Shown here: piece by piece, positions 33,464-41,294 of the stretch
Numbering within the stretch: position 1 is the stretch's first letter
How the letters are laid out: every line of letters starts with the position of its first letter
DNA from: Bacteroidota bacterium
Lineage (GTDB): Bacteria; Bacteroidota; Bacteroidia; NS11-12g; UBA955
Assembly (NCBI GenBank): GCA_947496065.1
Contig: CANMBF010000001.1
Location: forward strand, 134,018 to 198,017
Direction of reading: 5' to 3'
DNA: 64,000 nt
Notes under the pieces: model-generated
Databases searched by the model: none
Told to the model about the DNA's origin: nothing
What the model saw: the letters and a program-made list of their open reading frames with translations, nothing else
Translations under genes and position numbers: made by a program

Positions 33464-34594
33464 ATGATTATCGGTGTCCCAAAAGAGATTAAAAATAATG
33501 AAAACCGCGTTGCGGTTACCCCAGGTGGTGTTGCTGAATTTGTGAAGCACGGACATACTGTATATGTTCAAGCAACTGCTGGCGAAGGCAGTGGATTTGC
33601 TAATGAGGAATACAAAGAAGCAGGGGCTACTATCTTAGCTACCATAGAGGAAGTATATGCAATTGCAGATATGATAGTAAAGGTTAAAGAACCAATTGAA
33701 AGTGAATATAAATTAATCAAAAAAGATCAATTATTATTTACCTATTTTCACTTTGCAAGTCATGAACCATTAACCAACGCAATGATTGCAAGTGGTGCGG
33801 TTTGTTTAGCTTATGAAACAGTTGAAAAGGCAGACAGATCATTGCCATTATTAGTGCCAATGAGCGAAGTTGCTGGTAGAATGAGTATTCAAGAAGGGGC
33901 TAAATATTTAGAAAAACCATTAGGAGGAAGAGGTATATTATTAGGTGGTGTGCCAGGTGTTAAACCAGCCGAAGTACTAGTATTAGGTGGTGGTATAGTT
34001 GGTACACAAGCAGCTAAAATGGCTGCTGGTTTTGGTGCGCAAGTAACCATTATGGATATTTCAATTCCGCGTTTACGTCAATTAGATGATATTATGCCTG
34101 CTAACGTTCAAACAATGTTTAGCAGTACTTATAATATTAAAGCTGCGGTAAAAACAGCCGATTTAGTAATTGGTGGTGTATTAATTCCAGGTGCCAAAGC
34201 ACCACATTTGATTACACGTGATATGCTAAGCACCATGAAAAAAGGTTCTGTAATTGTTGACGTTGCAGTTGATCAAGGCGGTTGTTTTGAAACCACCAAG
34301 GCTACTACGCATGCTGAACCAACCTATGTTATTGATAATGTCATTCACTATTGTGTTGCGAATATGCCAGGTGCAGTACCTTATACTTCAACACTTGCAT
34401 TAACAAATGCTACACTTCCTTATGCATTGCAATTAGCAAACACAGGATGGAAAGCAGCATGCAACAAGAATCAAGAATTAAAATTAGGTTTGAATGTGGT
34501 CAATGGTAAAGTTGTTTATAAAGGTGTTTCAGATGCCTTTAACTTGCCTTACACACCAGTTGAAGACGTTTTAAATGCAAACGCTGCAGCTTAA
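33464..34594 (+). CDS. ald: Alanine dehydrogenase
   Basis: This NAD-dependent enzyme interconverts L-alanine and pyruvate plus ammonia. The 376-aa protein carries the family start IIGVPKEIKNNENRVAVTPGGV. The catalytic His is in FTYFHFASHEPLT. The nucleotide loop is VLGGGIVGTQAAKMAAGFGA, and DVAVDQGGCFETTKATTHAEPTYVIDNVIHYCVANMPGAVP is the conserved signature. Length and motifs are full. A strong stem-loop terminator at 34613-34648 follows it. Confidence 0.96.
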   Translation: MIIGVPKEIKNNENRVAVTPGGVAEFVKHGHTVYVQATAGEGSGFANEEYKEAGATILATIEEVYAIADMIVKVKEPIESEYKLIKKDQLLFTYFHFASHEPLTNAMIASGAVCLAYETVEKADRSLPLLVPMSEVAGRMSIQEGAKYLEKPLGGRGILLGGVPGVKPAEVLVLGGGIVGTQAAKMAAGFGAQVTIMDISIPRLRQLDDIMPANVQTMFSSTYNIKAAVKTADLVIGGVLIPGAKAPHLITRDMLSTMKKGSVIVDVAVDQGGCFETTKATTHAEPTYVIDNVIHYCVANMPGAVPYTSTLALTNATLPYALQLANTGWKAACNKNQELKLGLNVVNGKVVYKGVSDAFNLPYTPVEDVLNANAAA

Positions 34595-34612
34595 CTAAAA
34601 AGCTTTATAAAT

Positions 34613-34648
34613 AAAAAATCCCGAATGAATTTCATTCGGGATTTTTTA
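34613..34648. terminator. Bidirectional rho-independent terminator between ald and purM
   Basis: A perfect stem CCCGAATGAA / TTCATTCGGG is flanked by A-rich and T-rich tracts on either side, so it can end both the ald (+) and purM (-) transcripts. Confidence 0.9.
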
Positions 34649-34673
34649 TGATTTTTAATTTTTTGAGATTAAA

Positions 34674-35846
34674 TTAGTATTCAAATTGGCCATGTTCAGA
34701 ATGAATACTTAGTTTGGTAGTTTCTGATGTTTCAACTTTGCCTATTATTTTGGCATTGATATTAAATGAATTTGAAATAGCGATAATTTGCTCTGCTAAT
34801 AAAGGGTTTACATAAATTTCTATTCTATGGCCCATGTTAAATACCTTATACATTTCTTGCCAAGATGTTCCACTTTGAGCTTGTATCGTTTTAAAAAGAA
34901 CAGGGGTTTCAAAAAGTTGATCTTTGATAATGTGTAAACGTTGTTTTACAAAATGTAATACTTTTGTTTGACCTCCTCCTGTGCAATGAATCATGCCATG
35001 TATCTCAGGTTTAACGGCATCAAAAATAGCTTTAATCACCGGAGCATAAGTTCTAGTTGGCGATAACACCATTTGACCAGCATTTAATGGAATACCATCT
35101 ATTGTGTCGGTTAAATGTAATTGACCTGTATAAGCCAATTCAGGTTTTAGCTGTTCATCATAACTTTCAGGGTATTTTTCTCTATAAATACTGCTGAAAA
35201 CATCGTGTCTAGCACTGGTTAAGCCATTGCTTCCCATGCCTCCATTGTATTGATTTTCATAAGTGGCCTGCCCATCACTTGCTAAACCGACAATTACATC
35301 ACCTGCTTGTATCCTATGGTTGGAAATTATTTCACTTCGTTTAGCCCTTGCAGTCACTGTGCTGTCTACGATAATCGTTTTAACTAAATCGCCAACATCT
35401 GCCGTTTCACCACCACCACTTACAATGTTCACGCCATAGGTTTTAAGATCGGCAATAAATGACTCAGTTCCATTGATGATTTCTGCAATTACTTCACCAG
35501 GAATGCGTTTTTTATTTCTTCCAATGGTACTTGACAATAAAAAATTATCGGTGATTCCTGCGCACAATAAGTCATCAATATTCATCACAATCGCATCTTG
35601 AGCGATTCCCCTCCAAACAGAGATATCACCTGTTTCTTTCCAATAGATATAAGCTAAACTACTTTTGGTGCCAGCACCATCTGCATGAATTACATTGCAG
35701 TAGTCTGCATCATTTCCCAAAACATCAGGTATAACCTTACAGAAAGCTTGCGGGAATAATCCCTTGTCAATATTGGCGATGGCTTTATGTACATCTTCTT
35801 TTTGTGAAGAGACACCGCGTTCAGCATATTTATCTGTTGGTTCCAT
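34674..35846 (-). CDS. purM: Phosphoribosylformylglycinamidine cyclo-ligase (AIR synthase)
   Basis: PurM performs the fifth step of purine synthesis, closing the imidazole ring of FGAM with ATP. The 390-aa protein has the glycine-rich ATP grasp-like PurM core with HADGAGTKSSLAY, MNIDDLLCAG, NIVSGGGETADVGDLVKT and VGLASDGQATYENQYNGGMGSNG. It is about 50 residues longer than the enterobacterial enzyme, as is usual in Bacteroidota. A candidate -7 box lies 11 bp upstream, so it may be transcribed apart from the suhB-like gene that precedes it on the same strand. Confidence 0.94.
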   Translation of the reverse strand: MEPTDKYAERGVSSQKEDVHKAIANIDKGLFPQAFCKVIPDVLGNDADYCNVIHADGAGTKSSLAYIYWKETGDISVWRGIAQDAIVMNIDDLLCAGITDNFLLSSTIGRNKKRIPGEVIAEIINGTESFIADLKTYGVNIVSGGGETADVGDLVKTIIVDSTVTARAKRSEIISNHRIQAGDVIVGLASDGQATYENQYNGGMGSNGLTSARHDVFSSIYREKYPESYDEQLKPELAYTGQLHLTDTIDGIPLNAGQMVLSPTRTYAPVIKAIFDAVKPEIHGMIHCTGGGQTKVLHFVKQRLHIIKDQLFETPVLFKTIQAQSGTSWQEMYKVFNMGHRIEIYVNPLLAEQIIAISNSFNINAKIIGKVETSETTKLSIHSEHGQFEY

Positions 35847-35856
35847 ATTAGGGCTA

Positions 35857-35864
35857 CAAAAATA
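35857..35864 (-). promoter_or_regulatory. Candidate -7 box of purM
   Basis: On the minus strand this reads TATTTTTG (TAnnTTTG), 10 bp before the purM ATG, in the 32-bp gap after the inositol monophosphatase gene. No clear -33 TTTG. Confidence 0.4.
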
Positions 35865-35878
35865 AGCTTAGAAATTAA

Positions 35879-36667
35879 TTAAAACTCACTTTTAATTAAC
35901 TTTAATAAGTCTTTGTGAATCTCCGTATTGCCAGAGATGATTGTTTTTCCAAATAAATAATCTTCACCTCCTTTAAAATCAACAACCTGCCCACCTGCTT
36001 CTTTTACTAAAAGAATACCAGCAGCAATATCCCAGGCATGTAAACCATATTCAAAAAAACCTTCAAATCGACCACAGGCTACATAGGCCATATCGACTGC
36101 TGCAGAACCCATTCGCCTGAGCCCGTGAGTGCTCCTTAGGAGTTGTTTTAAAACAGAAATATAAGCTTCCATATATTCAAAATCATAAAATGGAAAACCA
36201 GTAGCTAGCAGAGATTGTGACAAATTTCTTTCACTCGAAACATGAATTGATTGACCATTCAGCCAAGCACCACCGTTTTTCCATGCTGTAAAAAGTTCTT
36301 TCCTTCCTAATTCATAAATTGCCCCAACTAGTATTTCTTCGCCTTTTGCTAAAGCTACACTAACACTATATACGGGCATATCATGTATAAAATTGGTAGT
36401 ACCATCTAAAGGATCTATAATCCAGTTATAATCCTTTTGTCCTTTATCAGTTGTATTTTCTTCTGTTATAAATCCAGCTTCTGGTAGTAAATTAGTCAAT
36501 TGTTCGACCAGCATTTTTTCTGCGTTAATATCTACATAACTTACCAATTGGTTCATTGATTTAACTTCCACTTTATCCAAATAAAAACCTTTCCTCTGCG
36601 CTATAATATAGTCGCCAGCAGATAGAATAATGCCATTTAATTCAGCGCTTATTTTTTGGAAATTCAT
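35879..36667 (-). CDS. suhB: Inositol monophosphatase family protein (SuhB-like)
   Basis: This 262-aa protein hydrolyses inositol-1-phosphate or a related phosphate with magnesium. Metal-binding motifs are visible: EENT in FITEENTTDKG, DPLDGTTNF and WDIAAGILLVKEAGG. RRMGSAAVDMAYVACGRFEGFFE is the conserved middle block. Downstream purM is on the same strand with a 32-bp gap. The 5' side faces a long intergenic region with an 18-bp inverted repeat. Confidence 0.92.
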   Translation of the reverse strand: MNFQKISAELNGIILSAGDYIIAQRKGFYLDKVEVKSMNQLVSYVDINAEKMLVEQLTNLLPEAGFITEENTTDKGQKDYNWIIDPLDGTTNFIHDMPVYSVSVALAKGEEILVGAIYELGRKELFTAWKNGGAWLNGQSIHVSSERNLSQSLLATGFPFYDFEYMEAYISVLKQLLRSTHGLRRMGSAAVDMAYVACGRFEGFFEYGLHAWDIAAGILLVKEAGGQVVDFKGGEDYLFGKTIISGNTEIHKDLLKLIKSEF

Positions 36668-36736
36668 AGGAACGAAAGTAATAATTAAAAGTATTACTTG
36701 AATGTTCTGATTTTTTTTTGCAATATTGAAGAACGA

Positions 36737-36804
36737 TTTTATATGTAATTAAAACCTTATACGAATCATTTAACTTTTTCAGCAGCTTTTAATTACATAT
36801 AAAA
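36737..36804. repeat. Perfect 18-bp inverted repeat with 32-nt spacer
   Basis: Arm 1 is 36737-36754 (TTTTATATGTAATTAAAA) and arm 2 is 36787-36804, its exact reverse complement. The 32 bases between are not paired in an obvious way. It lies in the divergent promoter region between the suhB-like gene (-) and the GH3-family gene (+). It could be an operator for a dimeric regulator, a cruciform, or a remnant of a small element; there is no T-tract for a terminator on the gene side. Confidence 0.8.
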
Positions 36805-36848
36805 AGTAAACAGAACTTTTCACAAACAAACAATTAATAAATTATCCC

Positions 36849-38360
36849 TTGGCAGTTATTAGCACCATAATGAGTTGGTATTTTCGCAAACGCATGACAA
36901 TGATTGAGCATGCTATTGAAAATCCTGGCGACACGCAACAAAAAGTATTGAATCGCTTGATTAATGATGCCAAGCATACAGAGTGGGGAAGAAACTTCGA
37001 TTTCAAATCTATAAAAACTTACAATGATTTTAGAAATCGTGTACCAATGCAAGATTATGAATCACTTAAACCCTTTATCGATAGGATAATGAAAGGGGAG
37101 GAGAACGTCTTATGGCCAGGTGAAATTATGTGGTTCGCAAAGAGTAGTGGAACAACAAATGATAAAAGCAAATTTATACCTGTTAGTTTCGAAACTTTAG
37201 AGGAGTGCCATTTCCAAGGCGGAAGAGATATACTTACCTTCTATTGTGCCAACGTTTCAGAGACACAAATTTTTGATGGCAAGGGATTGCTAATAGGCGG
37301 GAGTCATAAAATAAATTCATTTAATGAAAATTCATTTTATGGTGATTTGAGTGCAGTTTTAATGAATAATCTACCTACTTGGGTGAATTTATTGAAAACA
37401 CCAGATAAATCAATTGCCTTAATGGATGATTGGGAGGAAAAGTTGGAAAAAATGGCCAATCAAACCATCAATGAAAATGTAACAAATATTTCGGGTGTGC
37501 CTACTTGGACACTAGTACTTTTGGAAAAACTCATGGCGATGAAAGGGATTACTAATATCCATGAATTATGGCCAAATCTCGAATTATACATCCATGGAGG
37601 GGTGAGTTTTGATCCCTATCGAAAACCATTTAACCAACTTTTAAAAAGTTCCAAAATGAATTATTTGGAAACGTATAATGCTAGCGAAGGTTTCTTTGGT
37701 TTGCAAAATGATTTAAGCAACAACGCTTTGCTCTTAATGCCAGACTATGGCATTTTCTATGAATTTGTAAAAGTTAATACCCTTACAGCCGAAAATCCTA
37801 AAACATATTTATTGTCTGAGGTTGAGATTGGGGAGAATTATGCAGTCATCATAAGCAATAACAGTGGCCTATGGCGTTACCAATTAGGGGATACCATAAG
37901 GTTTACTTCAGTTAACCCTTTTAAATTCACTATCAGTGGAAGAACAAAATTGTTTATGAATGCATTTGGCGAAGAGGTTGTGATTGAAAATGCTGAAAAA
38001 GCAATTGCACATGCCTGTCATGTAACAGATAGCAAGGTTCGAGAATACACAGCAGCACCAATTTTTCTTAACAGTGACAAAGATGCAGGGCACCAATGGT
38101 TAATTGAGTTCGAGCAAGCACCTCAAAGCATAAATGAATTTACGATTGCACTTGATAATAAGCTTAAGGAAATTAACAGTGATTATGAAGCTAAACGGCA
38201 TAAAGATATTGCATTGAAGCTGCCTACTATTACGCAAATGCCAAACCACACCTTTTACAATTGGCTTAAAAACAAGGGCAAATTAGGTGGTCAAAACAAG
38301 GTGCCTCGTTTGAGTAATGATCGAAAATTAGTGGACGAAATTTTAGCTCAGCTAAACTAA
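36849..38360 (+). CDS. GH3 auxin-responsive promoter family protein (acyl-adenylate type)
   Basis: This 503-aa protein belongs to the GH3 family of acyl-adenylating enzymes, common in Bacteroidota, whose function there is uncertain. Motifs include WFAKSSGTTNDKSKFIPVSFE (ATP loop), LETYNASEGFFGLQND (motif with Y.ASEG), LWRYQLGDTIRFT and FGEEVVIENAEKAI. The preferred start is the TTG at 36849 because family members begin with a helix matching ISTIMSWYFRKRM; the ATG at 36870 is the alternative. It is monocistronic, followed by 222 bp up to tRNA-Gly. Confidence 0.85.
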   Translation: MAVISTIMSWYFRKRMTMIEHAIENPGDTQQKVLNRLINDAKHTEWGRNFDFKSIKTYNDFRNRVPMQDYESLKPFIDRIMKGEENVLWPGEIMWFAKSSGTTNDKSKFIPVSFETLEECHFQGGRDILTFYCANVSETQIFDGKGLLIGGSHKINSFNENSFYGDLSAVLMNNLPTWVNLLKTPDKSIALMDDWEEKLEKMANQTINENVTNISGVPTWTLVLLEKLMAMKGITNIHELWPNLELYIHGGVSFDPYRKPFNQLLKSSKMNYLETYNASEGFFGLQNDLSNNALLLMPDYGIFYEFVKVNTLTAENPKTYLLSEVEIGENYAVIISNNSGLWRYQLGDTIRFTSVNPFKFTISGRTKLFMNAFGEEVVIENAEKAIAHACHVTDSKVREYTAAPIFLNSDKDAGHQWLIEFEQAPQSINEFTIALDNKLKEINSDYEAKRHKDIALKLPTITQMPNHTFYNWLKNKGKLGGQNKVPRLSNDRKLVDEILAQLN

Positions 38361-38515
38361 AGCATTGCGTTCAGCAGGATATTTTTATTATATTTTTGGC
38401 TATTTGTTTGCCTATAATTATAGCGCCAAGTGCAATAAAATCAATGGTCTTCAGTTGAATGGAACATTCCCAATAGGATGGATAAAATGACATTTTTTAA
38501 TTTTTTTTAATTTTT

Positions 38516-38548
38516 TTTGAAGGGGAAATAAATTTATTTCTATATTTG
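38516..38548 (+). promoter_or_regulatory. Promoter of the tRNA-Gly/tRNA-Leu cluster
   Basis: TTTG (38516-38519), a 21-nt spacer and TATATTTG (38541-38548) match the Bacteroidota promoter well. It lies 34 bp before tRNA-Gly. Confidence 0.65.
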
Positions 38549-38582
38549 CACCCCCGTAAGGGTACAAAGTTCTGAAAAAAAT

Positions 38583-38655
38583 GCGAGAATAGCTCAGTTG
38601 GTAGAGCGCAACCTTGCCAAGGTTGAGGTCGCGAGTTCGAACCTCGTTTCTCGCT
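38583..38655 (+). tRNA. tRNA-Gly (anticodon GCC)
   Basis: A complete cloverleaf can be folded: acceptor stem GCGAGAA/TTCTCGC, D arm GCTCAGTTGGTAGAGC, anticodon arm CAACC-TTGCCAA-GGTTG with GCC, and T arm GCGAG-TTCGAAC-CTCGT. CCA is not encoded. A strong terminator follows directly. Confidence 0.97.
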
Positions 38656-38671
38656 CATTTATGAAAAGGTG

Positions 38672-38696
38672 AAAAGCCCATTTATGGGCTTTTTTA
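38672..38696 (+). terminator. Rho-independent terminator after tRNA-Gly
   Basis: The stem AAAAGCCCA/TGGGCTTTT with a TTTA loop is followed by T residues, 17 bp after tRNA-Gly and 17 bp before tRNA-Leu. Confidence 0.85.
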
Positions 38697-38712
38697 ATTT
38701 TCAAAGGTAGTT

Positions 38713-38796
38713 GCCCAGATGGTGGAATCGGTAGACACGCAGGACTTAAAATCCTGTGGCTTCACGGCTGTGCGGGTTCAAGTCCCGCTCTGGGTA
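38713..38796 (+). tRNA. tRNA-Leu (anticodon TAA)
   Basis: The 84-nt gene folds with acceptor GCCCAGA/TCTGGGT, D arm GGTGGAATCGGTAGACACG, anticodon arm CAGGA-CTTAAAA-TCCTG with TAA, a class II variable arm TGGCTTCACGGCTGT, and T arm GCGGG-TTCAAGT-CCCGC. CCA is not encoded. Its 3' half and terminator recur in degenerate form at 39116-39204. Confidence 0.97.
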
Positions 38797-38800
38797 CATT

Positions 38801-38837
38801 AAAGGCCTTGTTATCCCTCAGATAGCGAGGCTTTTTT
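38801..38837 (+). terminator. Terminator after tRNA-Leu (copy A of a flanking repeat)
   Basis: Nested stems GCCT/AGGC and TATC/GATA are followed by a T6 run. Nearly the same sequence returns at 39168-39204 after the degenerate tRNA-Leu copy. Confidence 0.65.
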
Positions 38838-38868
38838 ATTTTTGGAGTAACAAATAAGTATCAATTTC

Positions 38869-39120
38869 ATGTTTTACGTTTACATTTTATACTCTGAAAA
38901 ATTAGATCGTTTTTATGTGGGTTATTCTGAAAACCCTGAGCTTCGATTGACGGAACGCCATAACATGGGCCGAGTAAAATCCACAAAGAATGGCATTCCA
39001 TATATTTTGAAAGCAAAGAAATCCTTTACAAGTGAGCTCGAAGCCATTCGCGAGGAAAGGCGCATCAAAAGCATGAAGAGCCGAAAATACATCCTCGAAT
39101 TACTAGCAGGGCAATGGTAG
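38869..39120 (+). CDS. GIY-YIG nuclease family protein
   Basis: This 83-aa single-domain protein has the GIY-YIG core as FYVYILYSEKLDRFYVGYSE, a conserved Arg/His stretch (LTERHN) and a Glu/Arg helix SELEAIREERRIKSMKSRKY. Such tiny GIY-YIG ORFs are abundant in Bacteroidota and often abut tRNA genes; their role is unproven. Here the stop codon falls inside a degenerate copy of the upstream tRNA-Leu, so the ORF lies between a tRNA and its partial duplicate, as expected for a small mobile or gene-conversion unit. Confidence 0.85.
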   Translation: MFYVYILYSEKLDRFYVGYSENPELRLTERHNMGRVKSTKNGIPYILKAKKSFTSELEAIREERRIKSMKSRKYILELLAGQW

Positions 39121-39164
39121 ACACGCCCCGATTGCATCGGGGTGGCTTCACGGCTGTGGGTACA
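39116..39164 (+). pseudogene. Degenerate tRNA-Leu remnant
   Basis: GGTAGACACG (39116-39125) matches the tRNA-Leu D arm, TGGCTTCACGGCTGT (39143-39157) is identical to its variable arm, and GGGTACA (39158-39164) is its 3' end. The 20-nt T-arm part (38772-38791 of the parent) is missing. The anticodon arm is replaced by another 17-nt hairpin of the same shape, CCCCG-ATTGCAT-CGGGG. It cannot be a normal tRNA. Confidence 0.8.
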
Positions 39165-39167
39165 AAA

Positions 39168-39204
39168 AAAGCCTTGTTATCCTCCAGATAGCGAGGCTTT
39201 TTTA
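39168..39204 (+). terminator. Terminator-like hairpin (copy B of the tRNA-Leu flanking repeat)
   Basis: AAGCCT/AGGCTT stem with inner TATC/GATA pairing and a T6 run. It is a near copy of 38801-38837 and probably ends the GIY-YIG transcript. Confidence 0.65.
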
Positions 39205-39550
39205 TTTTAATTTGATTGAAAGTTACAAGGTAAACAACCACGACTAGTAAAAAATACTATTTTGATATATTTATTACTAATTCTAATAAAGGTATATATT
39301 TTTAATTGTTCATTTATTTAATTTAATAACCTGTAAATCAATATTATATAATAAAGATGGCGAATATAATGATGATTTGTTTGAGACCTAACTTTTTTTT
39401 ACTAGCTTTGAGTATATCTATTAATAAAACTGAGTATAAATACCCATTAAGCATTAATACTCATATTATTACGGATATAAAAGTTGTCTAAAGGTCCCCT
39501 AAAACTAGGACTTTTTAATAACTTAAAAAACTTAAAAAACTTAAAAAACT
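39205..39550 (+). other. Long AT-rich intergenic leader
   Basis: No gene is seen in this 346-bp stretch. It holds a promoter at 39380-39410. Just before the ATG of the next gene lie several tandem copies of a roughly 9-nt AACTTAAAA unit (about 39519-39550). Confidence 0.6.
39380..39410 (+). promoter_or_regulatory. Promoter of the type IX cargo gene
   Basis: TTTG (39380-39383), 19-nt spacer and TAGCTTTG (39403-39410) match the Bacteroidota consensus. The predicted leader is about 130 nt long. Confidence 0.6.
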
Positions 39551-41176
39551 ATGAAACTAAAACCCTTCTTAAGGGTCATTCTATTGCTGTGCTTATGCAG
39601 TAGAGTTACTTTTATTAAAGCACAAATTCCAACTAGAATTATTGTTAATTCTGGTTTTGAATCACCTCTGATGGGATGCAGTGTTGCGAGCTTCAGCTTT
39701 TATCCCCAAGCGAATGTGCCTGGTTGGAAAACGTTGGATAGTATTCCAGCACCAACCATCAATTGCGGATCCTCAGGAAGTAAGCAACCTTATCTGATAG
39801 AATTATGGGGAAGTGGATTTAACAGTCGTAATTCTCATTCAGGAAATCAATTTGCAGAGATTAATGCTAGTGCAGCAACATTTCTTTATCAGGAAATATG
39901 CGTAGTTGCCAATGAGGTTGTTCCATTTTCGGTTTGGCATTTGAGAAGGGCCAATTCAGGAACAGGCGAACAGATGGCAGCCGAACTTAAAACATTAACT
40001 AACTCAAACATTGCGACGGCCTCTACACATACTGCCACTGGCTCTTGGTCCAACTATACTGGTAATTTAACTAATAATGGAACGAGCGGTATGAGAAAAT
40101 ATGGATTCAGGGCAATATCTGGAGGTAGTTTGGGTAACCTTGTAGATGATGTTACTATAACCTTAAAACCCCTTGTAGATATAAAAGCGTTTTCTTTCGC
40201 CACAGTTTATGAAACGGATAGTAATTATCTTTATTTGTATTTAAATGGAACTTTAAACGGGGTGGCAACTGTTACTCTTAATAAGTCTGGTACTGCTGTT
40301 TATGACACTGATTATACAATTGGAAACCCAAATAGAGGGACCAGATCTGTAAATGCTTCTGGTAACATTACACTCACACTTCCGGCAGGTGATTATAATC
40401 CAAATCAGACAAATGGATCAACACTTGGACTTATTAAAATTCCTTTTTATGTAGTTAATGAAGGTTTATATGAAACCAATGAAACGATTATTTATACTGT
40501 TACTAGTGCAGCCAATGGAGGGAATGGAAACGCGGCATTAGATTTAGTTACGGGTATCTCTGGCCAAAGTGCTAGATGTTCAACTAGCATGTCAACATCA
40601 CAGTTTACTATTTTAGATGCCATTGCTTTGCCAGTTAAGTTAATTTCATTCGAGGCAGAAGAGGAAGTAGGTTACAACACTATAAGATGGGAAGTAACGG
40701 AAGAAGAAAATATTGAAAAGTATCTATTGGAATACAGCACCAATGGGGATGTTTTTGCCATAGTTGATGAATTGGTTTATGATCCCAATCACGACAATGT
40801 TTATGTCAGTACGCACGATGCCAATCAGAACGAAAATGCCTACTATCGAATATCAACAGTAGATAAGAATGGCAATATTACCATCTTGAGTGATGTTATT
40901 ACGATTACTAAAAATATTAATTCAACCTTTAATATTTTCCCTAACCCTAGTAATGGCGCATTCTCAGTTAATTTTTTCTCAACAAAAGACCTTCAAACGG
41001 ATTTCATAATTTCAGACATGTATGGCAAAACGGTTCAGACCGTTCAAGCTTTTGCAACGAAGGGCGATAACACCATTCCATTCACACTTGGAAATGATTT
41101 GGCAAATGGGTTCTATCAAATAAGGTTCAAATATGGCAACAGCTCTAGAACACTTAGAGCTAGCATTTTAAGATAA
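39551..41176 (+). CDS. Secreted protein with type IX (Por) sorting domain
   Basis: This 541-aa protein has a signal peptide (KLKPFLRVILLLCLCSRVTFIKAQ). An N-terminal domain of about 170 residues looks like a carbohydrate-binding jelly roll (VNSGFESPLMGCS, VPGWKT, HSGNQFAEIN, LYQEICVV). A Calx-beta-like region follows (VATVTLNKSGTAVYDTDYTI). The linker ALPVKLISFEAEEEVGYNTIRWEVTEEENIEKYLLEYS is a very common module in Bacteroidota surface proteins. The last about 75 residues (FNIFPNPSNGAFSVNF...LRASILR) are a Por secretion sorting domain. The ligand is unknown. Confidence 0.87.
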   Translation: MKLKPFLRVILLLCLCSRVTFIKAQIPTRIIVNSGFESPLMGCSVASFSFYPQANVPGWKTLDSIPAPTINCGSSGSKQPYLIELWGSGFNSRNSHSGNQFAEINASAATFLYQEICVVANEVVPFSVWHLRRANSGTGEQMAAELKTLTNSNIATASTHTATGSWSNYTGNLTNNGTSGMRKYGFRAISGGSLGNLVDDVTITLKPLVDIKAFSFATVYETDSNYLYLYLNGTLNGVATVTLNKSGTAVYDTDYTIGNPNRGTRSVNASGNITLTLPAGDYNPNQTNGSTLGLIKIPFYVVNEGLYETNETIIYTVTSAANGGNGNAALDLVTGISGQSARCSTSMSTSQFTILDAIALPVKLISFEAEEEVGYNTIRWEVTEEENIEKYLLEYSTNGDVFAIVDELVYDPNHDNVYVSTHDANQNENAYYRISTVDKNGNITILSDVITITKNINSTFNIFPNPSNGAFSVNFFSTKDLQTDFIISDMYGKTVQTVQAFATKGDNTIPFTLGNDLANGFYQIRFKYGNSSRTLRASILR

Positions 41177-41195
41177 AACTAAAACTTGATTCTAT

Positions 41196-41232
41196 AAGCC
41201 AAGGGCCAGCCATAAGGTTGGCTTTTGTTTTT
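41196..41232 (+). terminator. Rho-independent terminator after the type IX cargo gene
   Basis: Stem AAGCCAA (41196-41202) / TTGGCTT (41218-41224) is followed by a T-rich run. Confidence 0.75.
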
Positions 41233-41294
41233 TTTAGGGATTGAACTTTCATTCACGAAAAATTGCTATTCTTGTATAACTTTTTAATTTTGAT

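Noticed and set aside
39116-39164. A functional tRNA with anticodon TGC
   Set aside because: The anticodon arm folds, but the T arm and the normal 5' acceptor strand are missing.
39519-39550. AACTTAAAA tandem units as a phase-variable repeat
   Set aside because: Only a few copies lie in the leader just before the ATG; too short to claim slippage control without strain comparison.
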